Source: an uncultured Collinsella sp. (GTDB lineage: Bacteria; Actinomycetota; Coriobacteriia; Coriobacteriales; Coriobacteriaceae). Taken from it: 64,000 nt of DNA. The notes under the pieces were generated by a model. The model ran no database searches and was not told where the DNA came from. It saw only the letters and a list, made by a program, of their open reading frames with translations. The position numbers and the translations under genes were made by a program. Positions 41,093 to 48,958 of the stretch are shown here, piece by piece. Position 1 is the first letter of the stretch, and each line of letters starts with the position of its first letter. The stretch covers positions 14,230-78,229 of the forward strand of contig UQMV01000005.1 of the NCBI GenBank assembly GCA_900542315.1. Direction: 5' to 3'.

Positions 41093-41983
41093 ATGGCAGA
41101 ACAGACCAGCAAGGCCGATCGCGTCAAACTCAATCGCGAACTCGCGCAGATGCTCAAGGGCGGCGTCATCATGGACGTCACCACGCCCGAGCAGGCACGC
41201 ATCGCCGAGGAGGCGGGCGCCTGCGCCGTCATGGCACTCGAGCGCATTCCGGCCGACATCCGCGCCGCAGGCGGCGTCTCGCGCATGAGCGACCCCAAGA
41301 TGATCAAGGGCATCCAGGAGGCCGTCTCCATCCCTGTTATGGCCAAGTGCCGCATCGGTCACATTGTCGAGGCGCAGGTCCTGCAGGCCATCGAGATCGA
41401 TTACATCGACGAGTCCGAGGTTCTCTCCCCTGCCGATGACGTCTATCACATCGACAAGACCCAGTTTGACGTCCCGTTTGTCTGCGGCGCCCGCGATCTG
41501 GGCGAGGCGCTGCGCCGTGTTGCCGAGGGCGCCACGATGATTCGCACCAAGGGCGAGCCGGGCACGGGCGACGTCGTTCAGGCCGTACGCCACATGCGCA
41601 AGATCCAAAAGCAGATCAGCGACGTTGTCGCCCTGCGCGACGATGAGCTCTTTGAGGCAGCCAAGCAACTGCAGGTTCCGGTCGAGCTGGTGCGCGAGGT
41701 CCATGCCACGGGAAAGCTTCCCGTCGTGAACTTTGCCGCCGGCGGCGTAGCGACCCCCGCCGACGCCGCGCTGATGATGCAGCTGGGCGCCGAAGGCGTC
41801 TTTGTCGGCTCGGGCATCTTTAAGAGCGGCGACCCCGCCAAGCGCGCTGCCGCCATCGTCAAGGCCGTGGCAAACTTCACCGATGCCAAACTCATCGCCG
41901 AGCTTTCGGAGGACCTGGGCGAGGCCATGGTGGGCATCAACGCCGACGAGATCGAGATTATCATGGAGGAGCGCGGGCGCTAG
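41093..41983 (+). CDS. pdxS: Pyridoxal 5'-phosphate synthase, PdxS subunit
   Basis: A protein of 296 residues matching PdxS throughout: GGVIMDVTTPEQARIAEEAG, VMALERIPADIRAAGGV, PVMAKCRIGH (active-site Lys), IDYIDESEVLSPAD and MIRTKGEPGTGD (second Lys). With PdxT it forms PLP from ribose 5-phosphate, glyceraldehyde 3-phosphate and glutamine. AAGGGAGCAACC precedes ATG 41093; an upstream in-frame ATG at 41051 is less likely. pdxT follows after 20 bases. Confidence 0.97.
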   Translation: MAEQTSKADRVKLNRELAQMLKGGVIMDVTTPEQARIAEEAGACAVMALERIPADIRAAGGVSRMSDPKMIKGIQEAVSIPVMAKCRIGHIVEAQVLQAIEIDYIDESEVLSPADDVYHIDKTQFDVPFVCGARDLGEALRRVAEGATMIRTKGEPGTGDVVQAVRHMRKIQKQISDVVALRDDELFEAAKQLQVPVELVREVHATGKLPVVNFAAGGVATPADAALMMQLGAEGVFVGSGIFKSGDPAKRAAAIVKAVANFTDAKLIAELSEDLGEAMVGINADEIEIIMEERGR

Positions 41984-42003
41984 TCCAGCAGAAGGGATCG
42001 CAC

Positions 42004-42591
42004 ATGAGCGATTATGCAGACCAAACGGTCGCCGTGCTGGCGGTCCAAGGCGCTTTTGCCGAGCACGAGGCAAGACTATCCGAGCTGGGCGCACGTTGTA
42101 TTGAGCTGAGGCAGGCGGCCGATTTGCAGCAGAACTTTGATCGCCTGGTCCTCCCTGGCGGCGAGTCCACCGTTCAAGGCAAGCTACTTGCCGAACTCGA
42201 TATGCTCGAGGGGCTTCGCACCCGCATTGTTGAAGGCATGCCTGTATTGGGAACTTGCGCCGGCTTGATTCTGCTGGCGCACGACCTTGCCGCCCACGAC
42301 GATAAGGGAACGCCGCGCCTGGCAACCATGGATGTGCTCGTTGAGCGCAATGCCTATGGCAGACAACTCGGCAGCTTTCGCACCAAGGGGCAGGTAGGCG
42401 GTATCGACGGTGAGGTGCCGCTGACGTTTATCCGCGCGCCCCGCATCGTCGAAGTGCACGGCGACGCCAAGGCCTTAGCGAAAGTCGACGGCCGTATCGT
42501 CGCCGCCCGCCAAAGCAACCAGCTCGGCGTAACCTTCCACCCCGAGCTCGACGACGATACCCGCCTCCACGAACTCTTCCTTCAGATGTAG
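42004..42591 (+). CDS. pdxT: Pyridoxal 5'-phosphate synthase glutaminase, PdxT subunit
   Basis: Class I glutaminase of 195 residues: VAVLAVQGAFAEHE at the start, LPGGESTVQGKLL, VLGTCAGLILLA (nucleophile Cys) and GVTFHPELDDDTRLHELF (His and Glu of the triad). It supplies ammonia to PdxS. It lies 20 bases after pdxS with its own binding site (AGAAGGGATCGCAC). A long array of palindromic repeats follows. Confidence 0.96.
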   Translation: MSDYADQTVAVLAVQGAFAEHEARLSELGARCIELRQAADLQQNFDRLVLPGGESTVQGKLLAELDMLEGLRTRIVEGMPVLGTCAGLILLAHDLAAHDDKGTPRLATMDVLVERNAYGRQLGSFRTKGQVGGIDGEVPLTFIRAPRIVEVHGDAKALAKVDGRIVAARQSNQLGVTFHPELDDDTRLHELFLQM

Positions 42592-42631
42592 GAAGAGCAG
42601 AAACGAGCGTGGATTTTCGGACACATAACAA

Positions 42632-42699
42632 ATGAGAGTGGATAATCTCCCACTCTGAGCTTGAATGCAGGCTCAAACCGGGAGATTATCCACTCTCAT
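42632..42699. repeat. 20-bp perfect inverted repeat downstream of pdxT
   Basis: Positions 42632-42651 and 42680-42699 are exact inverted copies (atgagagtggataatctccc), and the 28-nt loop holds a further gagc / gctc stem. A half copy of the stem (cccactct) follows the left arm. It begins a 430-bp gene-free region that is almost entirely repeats. It lacks a T-run, so it is probably not a simple terminator. Confidence 0.75.
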
Positions 42700-42706
42700 C
42701 CTATGC

Positions 42707-42788
42707 AGTCGTTAGGGACGTTCTTAAACGACTAGTCAAACAAGAACGTCCCCAATGACTAGTCGTTTAAGAACGTCCCCAATGACTA
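42707..42788. repeat. Array of nested GGGACG-loop hairpins
   Basis: Three overlapping hairpins share the loop core GGGACGTTCTT, once on the plus strand (42707-42733) and twice on the minus strand (42729-42763 and 42758-42788). Stems such as gactagtca / tgactagtc are perfect. The 19-bp unit aagaacgtccccaatgact is repeated at 42742 and 42769. They belong to the same design as the GGGACAGG hairpins elsewhere in the window. Confidence 0.7.
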
Positions 42789-42862
42789 CCCCGATGCTTT
42801 GGCACCGACAGCGAAAACCCGCCAGAGCGAGGGAGGCCCTTTTGGGGCGAGATGACGCCATA

Positions 42863-43022
42863 GGTTGAGCATAAGTCAGCGAGCGGGTCGCATTTGAGGC
42901 AAGGTGACGTGAAACGAAAGGGCGCTGACCTTCTGGTCGCGCCCTTGAAGTTGAACGTCAGATTGTCCAAATGCGGCCCGCGCAGCGTCGGCCCGTTACG
43001 GCGTTTGGTAAAACGCCGTAAC
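42863..43022. repeat. Structured intergenic element, copy 1
   Basis: About 160 bp, homologous to the copy at 46137-46294. It contains an outer stem (gcgggtcgcattt with aaatgcggcccgc), a central hairpin (agggcgc...gcgccct) with the loop tgaccttctggtc, and a final perfect 12-bp hairpin with loop GGTA (42995-43022) that reaches the stop codon of the minus-strand RGG gene. Stems differ from copy 2 in a compensating way. It lies between convergent genes, so it may act as a two-way terminator or be a mobile REP-like sequence. Confidence 0.75.
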
Positions 43023-43933
43023 TAAAAGCGGTTGCCGCGAAAGCCGCCGCCGTTGCGGCCGCCGCGATCGCCACCGCGACCGCCGCGGTCGTTACCGCGG
43101 TTGCCGCCGAAGCCGCCACGGTTGCCACCGCGATCGCCATAGCCACCACGGTTGCCGCCAAAGCCGCCGCGACCGCCGCGGTCGCCGCCACGGTCACCAA
43201 AGCCGCCACGGCCACCGCGATCGCCACCGCGACCGCCGCGGTCACCACCACGGCCACCGCGATCGCCAAAGCCGCCGCGACCGCCACGGTCGCCGCCACG
43301 GCCACCGCGATCGTCGCGACCGCCGCGAGGACCGCGGTCCTCGTCCAGGCCCATGGCGACGAGCGGAGCGATGACCTTATCGAGAGCGGTCATCAGCTCG
43401 GTGGCCTCCTCGTAAGAAAGCTCGGGCAGGAGCTTCTCCTTCTTGTTGGCAAGCTCGACCAGGCCCTCAGCGGCATCCTCGGCAGCGAAGACAACGATCT
43501 TGCGCATATCGCCCTCGGCGTCGTCGATGCGGCCGACCAGATCGGCAGCCTCGGCCTCGGCCATCAGGCCATCGAGCTCACGAAGGCGCATGCCCAGCAG
43601 GTCGGACATTTCCTTCTGCTCCATCTTGGGCTTGAGGTCAAGAAGCTTGATGGCGCGCTCGATGTTCGCCATGCGCTCGGCCTTGGCCTCCTCCTCCTTG
43701 GAAATAGCAAAGCGACGGCTACGCAGCAGGCGGGCGGCCTTCTGCATCTTGTCCATCAGCTCTTCGTCATCGTAATCAACGGCGGCCTCGACAACCTCGG
43801 CCTCCTCCTCGGCGGAAACCTCGTCAGCAGCCTCAACCTCGGCAGCTTCGGTCTCCACGGTCTCGACTGCCTCAACCTCGGCAGCCACGGTCTCGTTCTC
43901 GGTCTCGTTCATGATCTCTTCGTTCTCGGACAT
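43022..43933 (-). CDS. RGG-repeat protein with acidic N-terminus
   Basis: The 303 residues fall into three parts. Residues 1-58 are very acidic (Glu-rich). Residues about 60-200 are helical with a winged-helix-like segment (MQKAARLLRSRR, MEQKEMSDLLGMRLRELDGL). Residues about 203-303 are low-complexity RGG/DRGG/FGG repeats (GGRGGDRGGRGG, GGFGGNRGG) rich in Gly, Arg, Asp, Asn and Phe. RGG tails bind RNA and promote phase separation in eukaryotes and are rare in bacteria. The protein may bind RNA, or be a MarR-like regulator with a disordered tail. GAAGGAG precedes the ATG. Confidence 0.8.
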   Translation of the reverse strand: MSENEEIMNETENETVAAEVEAVETVETEAAEVEAADEVSAEEEAEVVEAAVDYDDEELMDKMQKAARLLRSRRFAISKEEEAKAERMANIERAIKLLDLKPKMEQKEMSDLLGMRLRELDGLMAEAEAADLVGRIDDAEGDMRKIVVFAAEDAAEGLVELANKKEKLLPELSYEEATELMTALDKVIAPLVAMGLDEDRGPRGGRDDRGGRGGDRGGRGGFGDRGGRGGDRGGRGGDRGGRGGFGDRGGDRGGRGGFGGNRGGYGDRGGNRGGFGGNRGNDRGGRGGDRGGRNGGGFRGNRF

Positions 43934-44085
43934 GAGACTCCTTCTTGGCCCTCTCGGGCATCATCGCCCCATTCGCGGGGCCCGTCGCGCACTCTTTGCG
44001 CTTTAAACATTCATGCCTCTCGGCAAAACGTCCATTAGTTTATGGTGTCGCCATCCAATCTAGCTGCAGAATCTATGTGCACACA

Positions 44086-45501
44086 TTAATGCGACATGTG
44101 CGACTCGCGACGAGCGTACACCAGTGACGCCACGAACCCGACCACGGCAATTACAGCCGCCACACGCACGGCAGTTGCAAATCCAATCGCCTGGGCAACG
44201 TCCGTCGCAGCGCCAGCGGTGCCGGCAGTCGCCGCAGAACTCGAGAGCAAGCCGATAAACAGCGACGGGCCAAACGATGCGGCAATCATGTTCCACGTGT
44301 TGAGCAATGCCGTTCCGTGAGGATGCTCAGCGGCAGGAAGCGTCTCCAAGCCGGCCGTCTGCGAGGGGCTCAGCACCAGGCCGACTCCGGCATACACCAC
44401 AACGGTCAGCGCCACGACGACGCCGATGTTCATGCTTGCCGCCGTCATCGAGATTGCAGTCTGCCCCACGGCAATCAGGGCAAAGCCGACCGGCAGCAGC
44501 GGCCATGCGCCACGGGCGTCCATCACGCGTCCGCCCACAATCGAGGTCACGGCGTTGCAGGCAATCGCCGGCAAAATGAGCAGGCCCGCAACAAGTGCGG
44601 TCATGCCGTAGGCACCTTCAAAATAGAGCGGCAACAAAACACTCATCGAGAACGTCGTCATCATCGACACCACCACAAGCAGGCACGCAGGCCAAAAGCG
44701 AACGCTCGCCATGGGACGCACGTTAAGCACCGGATGCTCGAGCTTGAGCTGACGGGCCGCAAACAGGCCGAGCAGCACAACGGCAGCGAAAAGCGCCACG
44801 ACACCGGCAATCAGATTGGTCGAGAACTCACCCACGGAATACACAAACGCCGTAATGCCGGCAGCGAGCAAAACAACCGACAGAATGTCAAGCGTGGTGT
44901 TCGAGCGCTCTCCGACATTCTGGACATGCTTTACGCCCGCCGCAGCGACCGCAATGCCACCCACCAGCGGCACTACGAACACCGCCCTCCAGCCAAATAA
45001 CGTGCACATAAGACCGCTAATCACGGGTCCAAACGCCGGTCCTAGCGTAATGCAGGCACCGCCCAGGCTCAGATACAGACCAAGTTTCTCGCGCGGGGCG
45101 CAAGACAGCACCACGTTCATCATGAGCGGGAACAAGATGCCCGATCCCGCAGCCTGCAAAATACGGCTTGGCAGCAAAACGCTAAACGACGGAGCGACCA
45201 GACACAGAACTTCGCCGGCGACCATGCATCCGCATGCGAAAAACAGCAGCTTGCGCGTCGAGAAACGACCGGAAAGAAAGGCCATGATGGCCGTAAAGAT
45301 CGACGTCACGATCATATAGCCCGAAACAAGCCACTGCGCCGCGGTGGCACTCACCGAAAAGGCCGCCATGATGTCGTGCAACGCCACGTTAATGATGTTC
45401 TCGTTAAACGCGGCAACAAAGGCCGCGATATACATTACGGCGAGAAACGCCGAAGTGGCCGATGGCGCTACTTGAACTTGTTGCTGAGATTTGCTCCCCA
45501 T
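44086..45501 (-). CDS. MFS drug-efflux transporter, DHA2 (EmrB/QacA) type
   Basis: A membrane protein of 471 residues with about 14 hydrophobic segments. Family motifs are FNENIINVALHDIMAAF, QWLVSGYMIVTSIFTAIMAF, LSGRFSTRKL (motif A), SRILQAAGSGILFPLMMNVV and LGPAFGPVISG (motif C-like). It should export drugs or other small molecules with proton antiport. ATG 45501 follows GAGGAAGGA; the longer frame is not hydrophobic. It is divergent from the deformylase gene across 204 bp. The substrate is unknown and no TetR or MarR regulator is adjacent. Confidence 0.9.
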   Translation of the reverse strand: MGSKSQQQVQVAPSATSAFLAVMYIAAFVAAFNENIINVALHDIMAAFSVSATAAQWLVSGYMIVTSIFTAIMAFLSGRFSTRKLLFFACGCMVAGEVLCLVAPSFSVLLPSRILQAAGSGILFPLMMNVVLSCAPREKLGLYLSLGGACITLGPAFGPVISGLMCTLFGWRAVFVVPLVGGIAVAAAGVKHVQNVGERSNTTLDILSVVLLAAGITAFVYSVGEFSTNLIAGVVALFAAVVLLGLFAARQLKLEHPVLNVRPMASVRFWPACLLVVVSMMTTFSMSVLLPLYFEGAYGMTALVAGLLILPAIACNAVTSIVGGRVMDARGAWPLLPVGFALIAVGQTAISMTAASMNIGVVVALTVVVYAGVGLVLSPSQTAGLETLPAAEHPHGTALLNTWNMIAASFGPSLFIGLLSSSAATAGTAGAATDVAQAIGFATAVRVAAVIAVVGFVASLVYARRESHMSH

Positions 45502-45705
45502 GCATTTCCTTCCTCTTGGAACGACAGTCGTATCGCCCCAGAGGAACAGTCCAGGGCGAGGATGAGCCCTAGACTTACGCCAGACGCCGCACGCGACGAG
45601 TCTGGCAACATGGTCCAACGTCGAAAGATTGTAACGCGTACGTACAGCTTGCCTTCCGCGCTATTATTAAAAGTCCACGAAAGCATGAGACATGAGGAGC
45701 CCGCC

Positions 45706-46116
45706 ATGATCAAACCCATCATGAAATCCGAGTTCTTTTTGCGCCTGCCATCCGAAGACGCGGGCCCCGATGACGCCGTGACCGGGCAGGACCTCCTGGA
45801 TACGCTCCATGAGCATGAGCACGAGTGCGTGGGGCTCGCCGCCAACATGATCGGCGTGCGTAAACGCATCGTCTGCGTAAAGGACGGCAACAGGGTGCTC
45901 CTGATGTACAACCCTCAAATTCTTGAGCAGGTCAACGCCTATCAGACGAGCGAAGGATGCCTCTCGCTGACCGGCGAGCGTCCCTGTACCCGCTATCGCC
46001 GCATTAAGGTTGAGTATTTGGACGAGAACTTTGTCCACCGCATCAAAAACTTCTCAGGCTACACCGCCGAGATCATCCAACACGAAATCGACCACTGCAA
46101 CGGGATTGTTATTTAG
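45706..46116 (+). CDS. def: Peptide deformylase-like protein, motif 1 Gln replaced by Met
   Basis: A protein of 136 residues with deformylase motif 2 EGCLS (83-87) and the metal-binding motif 3 HEIDH (126-130) intact. Motif 1 reads GLAANMIG, with Met in place of the conserved Gln that contacts the substrate. The enzyme could still deformylate N-terminal formyl-Met, perhaps with altered specificity. GAGGAG lies before ATG 45706; an ATG at 45685 is an alternative. A second, more degenerate homologue lies at 53436-53855. Structured repeat copy 2 follows. Confidence 0.85.
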   Translation: MIKPIMKSEFFLRLPSEDAGPDDAVTGQDLLDTLHEHEHECVGLAANMIGVRKRIVCVKDGNRVLLMYNPQILEQVNAYQTSEGCLSLTGERPCTRYRRIKVEYLDENFVHRIKNFSGYTAEIIQHEIDHCNGIVI

Positions 46117-46136
46117 ACAGCCAGGGTAACGATGCA

Positions 46137-46294
46137 GGTTGAGCACACGACAGCGAGCGAGCCGCATTTGCGCCAAGGTGACGTGAAATGAGAGGGCGCT
46201 GACCTTCTGGTCGCGCCCTCGAAATTGAACGTCAGATTGGCGTGAATGCGGCTCGCGTAGCGTCAAGCGGTCCGCCGTTCGGTAGAACGGCGGA
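46137..46294. repeat. Structured intergenic element, copy 2
   Basis: Homologous to copy 1 at 42863 and in the same orientation. The outer stem is cgagccgcatt with aatgcggctcg, the central hairpin is agggcgc...gcgccct with the identical loop tgaccttctggtc, and the final hairpin is tccgccgttc / gaacggcgga with the same GGTA loop (46271-46294). It fills the space between the convergent def-like gene and the aminotransferase gene. Confidence 0.75.
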
Positions 46295-46299
46295 ACTAA

Positions 46300-47820
46300 T
46301 TAGGACTGGCGATAATGGTCAAAGAAGTCGGCGAGGTCTTCGAGGGACTCTTTGAGTACTTCCATGCGCGGCAGGTACACGATGCGGAAGTGGTCGGGCT
46401 CAGCCCAGTTGAAGCCGCCGCCGCGCGTGATCAGGATCTTCTTCTCGTGCAGCAGGTCAAGGGCGAACTGCTCGTCATCGGTGATGTTGAACTTCTTCAC
46501 ATCCATCTTGGGGAAGATGTAGAACGCCGCACGCGGCTTAACCACCGAGATGCCGTCAATCTTGTTGAGCGCCTCATACACAAAGTTGCGCTGCTCGTAG
46601 ACACGGCCGCCGGGACGGATGTAGTCGTTAACGGACTGATGACCACCAAGTGCCGTCTGAACGATCGACTGAGCCGGCACGTTGGAGCACAGGCGCATGT
46701 TGGAGAGCATGTTGATGCCCATGATAAAGTCGCTCATGCAGCGCTGGTTGCCCGAAAGCACCATCCAGCCAATGCGATAGCCCGCGATCATGTGCGACTT
46801 GGAAAGGCCGCTAAAGGTGACGCAGGGCAGATCGGGAGCGAGCGAGGCAATCGAGACGTGCTCGTAGCCGTCCATGCACAGGCGGTCGTAGATCTCATCG
46901 GCAAAGATCATCAGCTGATGCCTGCGTGCAACCTCGATGATGCCCTCGAGCACCTCGCGCGGATAAACGGAACCCGTGGGGTTGTTGGGGTTGATGATGA
47001 CGAGGGCTTTGGTCGCACTCGTGATCTTGGACTCCATATCCTCCAGGTCGGGATACCAATCCGCCTGCTCATCACACAGATAATGTACGGGATGACCGCC
47101 GGCAAGGGTTGCGCACGCCGTCCAGAGCGGATAGTCGGGGCTGGGGATCAGAATCTCGTCGCCATTGTCGAGCAACGCGTTCATCGAAAGCTGAATGAGC
47201 TCGGACACGCCGTTGCCCGTGTAGATGTGCTCCATCTGAACATTGGGCAGGCCCTTGATCTGCGAGTACTGCATAATCGCCTTGCGCGCGGAGAACAGGC
47301 CGCGCGAGTTGGAATAGCCTTCGCAGTCGGGCAGCTGCTGGCGCATGTCCTTGATGACCTCATCGGGCGTGCGGAAACCGAAGGGCGCCGGGTTGCCGAT
47401 ATTGAGCTTGAGGATGCGCTCGCCCTCGTCCTCCATACGGGCGGCCTCGTCGACGACGGGACCGCGCACGTCATACAGGACGTTATCGAGCTTGGTGGAT
47501 TTAGAAAAAGTACGCATGGTGGTGCTCCTTGCAATTTGAGCTGAGGGATGGGGTTCGGGCTTGGAAACGTTGCGGGACGATGATGCCTCGCCCTGATCGG
47601 CGTCACCGGCGAGCAGCCAGGTAACATCGACCTCCAAGATGCGGGCGAGCAGCTCTGCCACGTCGCGCCGCGGAATCGTCTTGCCGCTCACATATTGGCT
47701 CATCTGACTCTTGCCGAGTTTTTTGCCGAGCATCTCCGATGCGCGGATTACGTCCGACTGGCGAACGTCGCGATCGGACATAGCCTGTCGCAGGCGATTA
47801 CTAAACGTCTCTTGGGCCAC
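46300..47820 (-). CDS. XRE helix-turn-helix fused to AlaA-type aminotransferase
   Basis: The 506 residues begin with an XRE-type DNA-binding domain (about 1-75: FSNRLRQAMSDRDVRQSDVI, KLGKSQMSQYVSGKTIPRRD). A linker follows, then a full class I aminotransferase of about 405 residues like AlaA/YfdZ (LNIGNPAPFGFRTPDE, GVSELIQLSMNALLD, NPNNPTGSVYPREVLEGI, PLP Lys in FSGLSKSHMIAGYRIGW). It probably makes alanine from pyruvate and glutamate and also binds DNA. The start is GTG 47820, with AAGGAGG upstream. Three GTTCAATTT motifs lie in front, so self-regulation is likely. MocR proteins are different (GntR fusion). Confidence 0.88.
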   Translation of the reverse strand: MAQETFSNRLRQAMSDRDVRQSDVIRASEMLGKKLGKSQMSQYVSGKTIPRRDVAELLARILEVDVTWLLAGDADQGEASSSRNVSKPEPHPSAQIARSTTMRTFSKSTKLDNVLYDVRGPVVDEAARMEDEGERILKLNIGNPAPFGFRTPDEVIKDMRQQLPDCEGYSNSRGLFSARKAIMQYSQIKGLPNVQMEHIYTGNGVSELIQLSMNALLDNGDEILIPSPDYPLWTACATLAGGHPVHYLCDEQADWYPDLEDMESKITSATKALVIINPNNPTGSVYPREVLEGIIEVARRHQLMIFADEIYDRLCMDGYEHVSIASLAPDLPCVTFSGLSKSHMIAGYRIGWMVLSGNQRCMSDFIMGINMLSNMRLCSNVPAQSIVQTALGGHQSVNDYIRPGGRVYEQRNFVYEALNKIDGISVVKPRAAFYIFPKMDVKKFNITDDEQFALDLLHEKKILITRGGGFNWAEPDHFRIVYLPRMEVLKESLEDLADFFDHYRQS

Positions 47821-47841
47821 AGGAACCTCCTTGCTGGCAAA

Positions 47842-47923
47842 GTTCAATTTATAGAACACGAATTGAACCAAGGTTCAATTTAGCAAGCAGTATAGCGCCG
47901 TACCTCATTCGAAAGTTCAATTT
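47842..47923. promoter_or_regulatory. Repeated GTTCAATTT operator of the HTH-aminotransferase gene
   Basis: AATTGAACC-aa-GGTTCAATT (47861-47880) is a perfect 9-bp inverted repeat with a 2-bp centre. Further half sites GTTCAATTT stand at 47842-47850 and 47915-47923. They span the region just before the GTG start, where the promoter must lie, and fit binding by the XRE domain encoded there. Confidence 0.65.
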
Positions 47924-47982
47924 CATAAGAAAACGTACCGAACTCCGAGATTTGCCCAAAGCGGACAATGACGTGCACGCGT

Positions 47983-48840
47983 TTAGAGGTATTCAAGGAA
48001 TCGAGCGGCGGCAAGCGAAACGTCAGCCGTGCGATATATCGCATTGATCTGCCGATGGGGATGCCCCTCGAGCGGACGCACGGCAACATCGAACTGACAG
48101 CGGCGCAAGATGAGCGCAGGAAGAACGCTCACGCCCAGGCCATCCTCCACCATAGCCATAATCGCATAGTCATCCCAGGTCGACAGCTTGGAGCGCACCG
48201 TCAGCCCCGCCCGACGAAACAGCGGCGTAATCTCATCATCGGTGCCGCGTTCCAGCAGAATAAACTGCTCGTTGGCCAAATCGGCAAAGGAAACGACCTC
48301 CGCGGTGGCAAGCGAGGAGTCCGCTGGCACCACGGCCATCAGCTCGTCTTGCACCAACGGCCGCGACGCCATGCCAGCGCCGCGTGGTTCGCGCGGAATA
48401 AAGCCCAGGTCGCAGCGACCTTCCGCCACCCATTGTTCAATCTCTGAATAATCGCCCATCAGCAGCTCGTAATCGACGTCCGGGTGATCGGCGCGAAAGT
48501 GCGCAATCACCGGCGGCAGCACGTGGGTCGCCACACTCGAAAACGTACCGATGCAGATTTTGCCGCGCATGAGCCCACGCATCTCATCCACCCGTCGCTG
48601 CAAGCGAGTGAATTCCTCGCAGAGCGCCTCGACCGCCGGCATAACTTGCCGCCCGTCGGCAGAAAGCACTACGCCCTCGCGGCTGCGATCAAGCACCTTA
48701 AAACCCCAGTCCGCCTCAAGGTCGCCCACCATGCGGCTCACGCCCGACTGCGAATAGCTCAGCCGCTCTGCAGCACGCGTAAAGCTGCCGGCACGCACCG
48801 TCTCGAGCAGCACCTGCATCTTTTGAATATTCGTTTCCAC
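47983..48840 (-). CDS. LysR-family regulator
   Basis: A protein of 285 residues with an N-terminal LysR helix-turn-helix (LLETVRAGSFTRAAERLSYS, QSGVSRMVGDLEADWGFKVL) and a periplasmic-binding-like effector domain (KICIGTFSSVATHVLPPVIA, DLGFIPREP, MVEDGLGVSVLPALIL). It is divergent from the EamA gene at 48959, which it probably controls. GTG 48840 follows GGTGGAG; ATG 48861 is an alternative. The palindrome at 48913-48929 is the likely binding site. The effector is unknown. Confidence 0.87.
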   Translation of the reverse strand: METNIQKMQVLLETVRAGSFTRAAERLSYSQSGVSRMVGDLEADWGFKVLDRSREGVVLSADGRQVMPAVEALCEEFTRLQRRVDEMRGLMRGKICIGTFSSVATHVLPPVIAHFRADHPDVDYELLMGDYSEIEQWVAEGRCDLGFIPREPRGAGMASRPLVQDELMAVVPADSSLATAEVVSFADLANEQFILLERGTDDEITPLFRRAGLTVRSKLSTWDDYAIMAMVEDGLGVSVLPALILRRCQFDVAVRPLEGHPHRQINAIYRTADVSLAAARFLEYL

Positions 48841-48912
48841 GGCACGTCTCCACCTTCGCATGAGTTTTTGTCATGTTTGCCATGCATTTTATTCGCTTTT
48901 CTTCTAAAGCCA

Positions 48913-48929
48913 GTTCACCCATAGTGAAC
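48913..48929. promoter_or_regulatory. LysR-type operator between the regulator and EamA genes
   Basis: GTTCAC-N5-GTGAAC is a perfect 17-bp palindrome of the LysR class (T-N11-A core) in the divergent 118-bp intergenic region. Confidence 0.6.
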
Positions 48930-48958
48930 ATGCTCGGATATAGAGGGGATGTCAGCGC

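Noticed and set aside
43052..43330. Regular short repeats (gccgccgcgaccgcc pattern) that look like a tandem-repeat or CRISPR-like array
   Set aside because: The repeats have no constant unit plus spacer and are fully explained as the RGG-coding end of the minus-strand gene.
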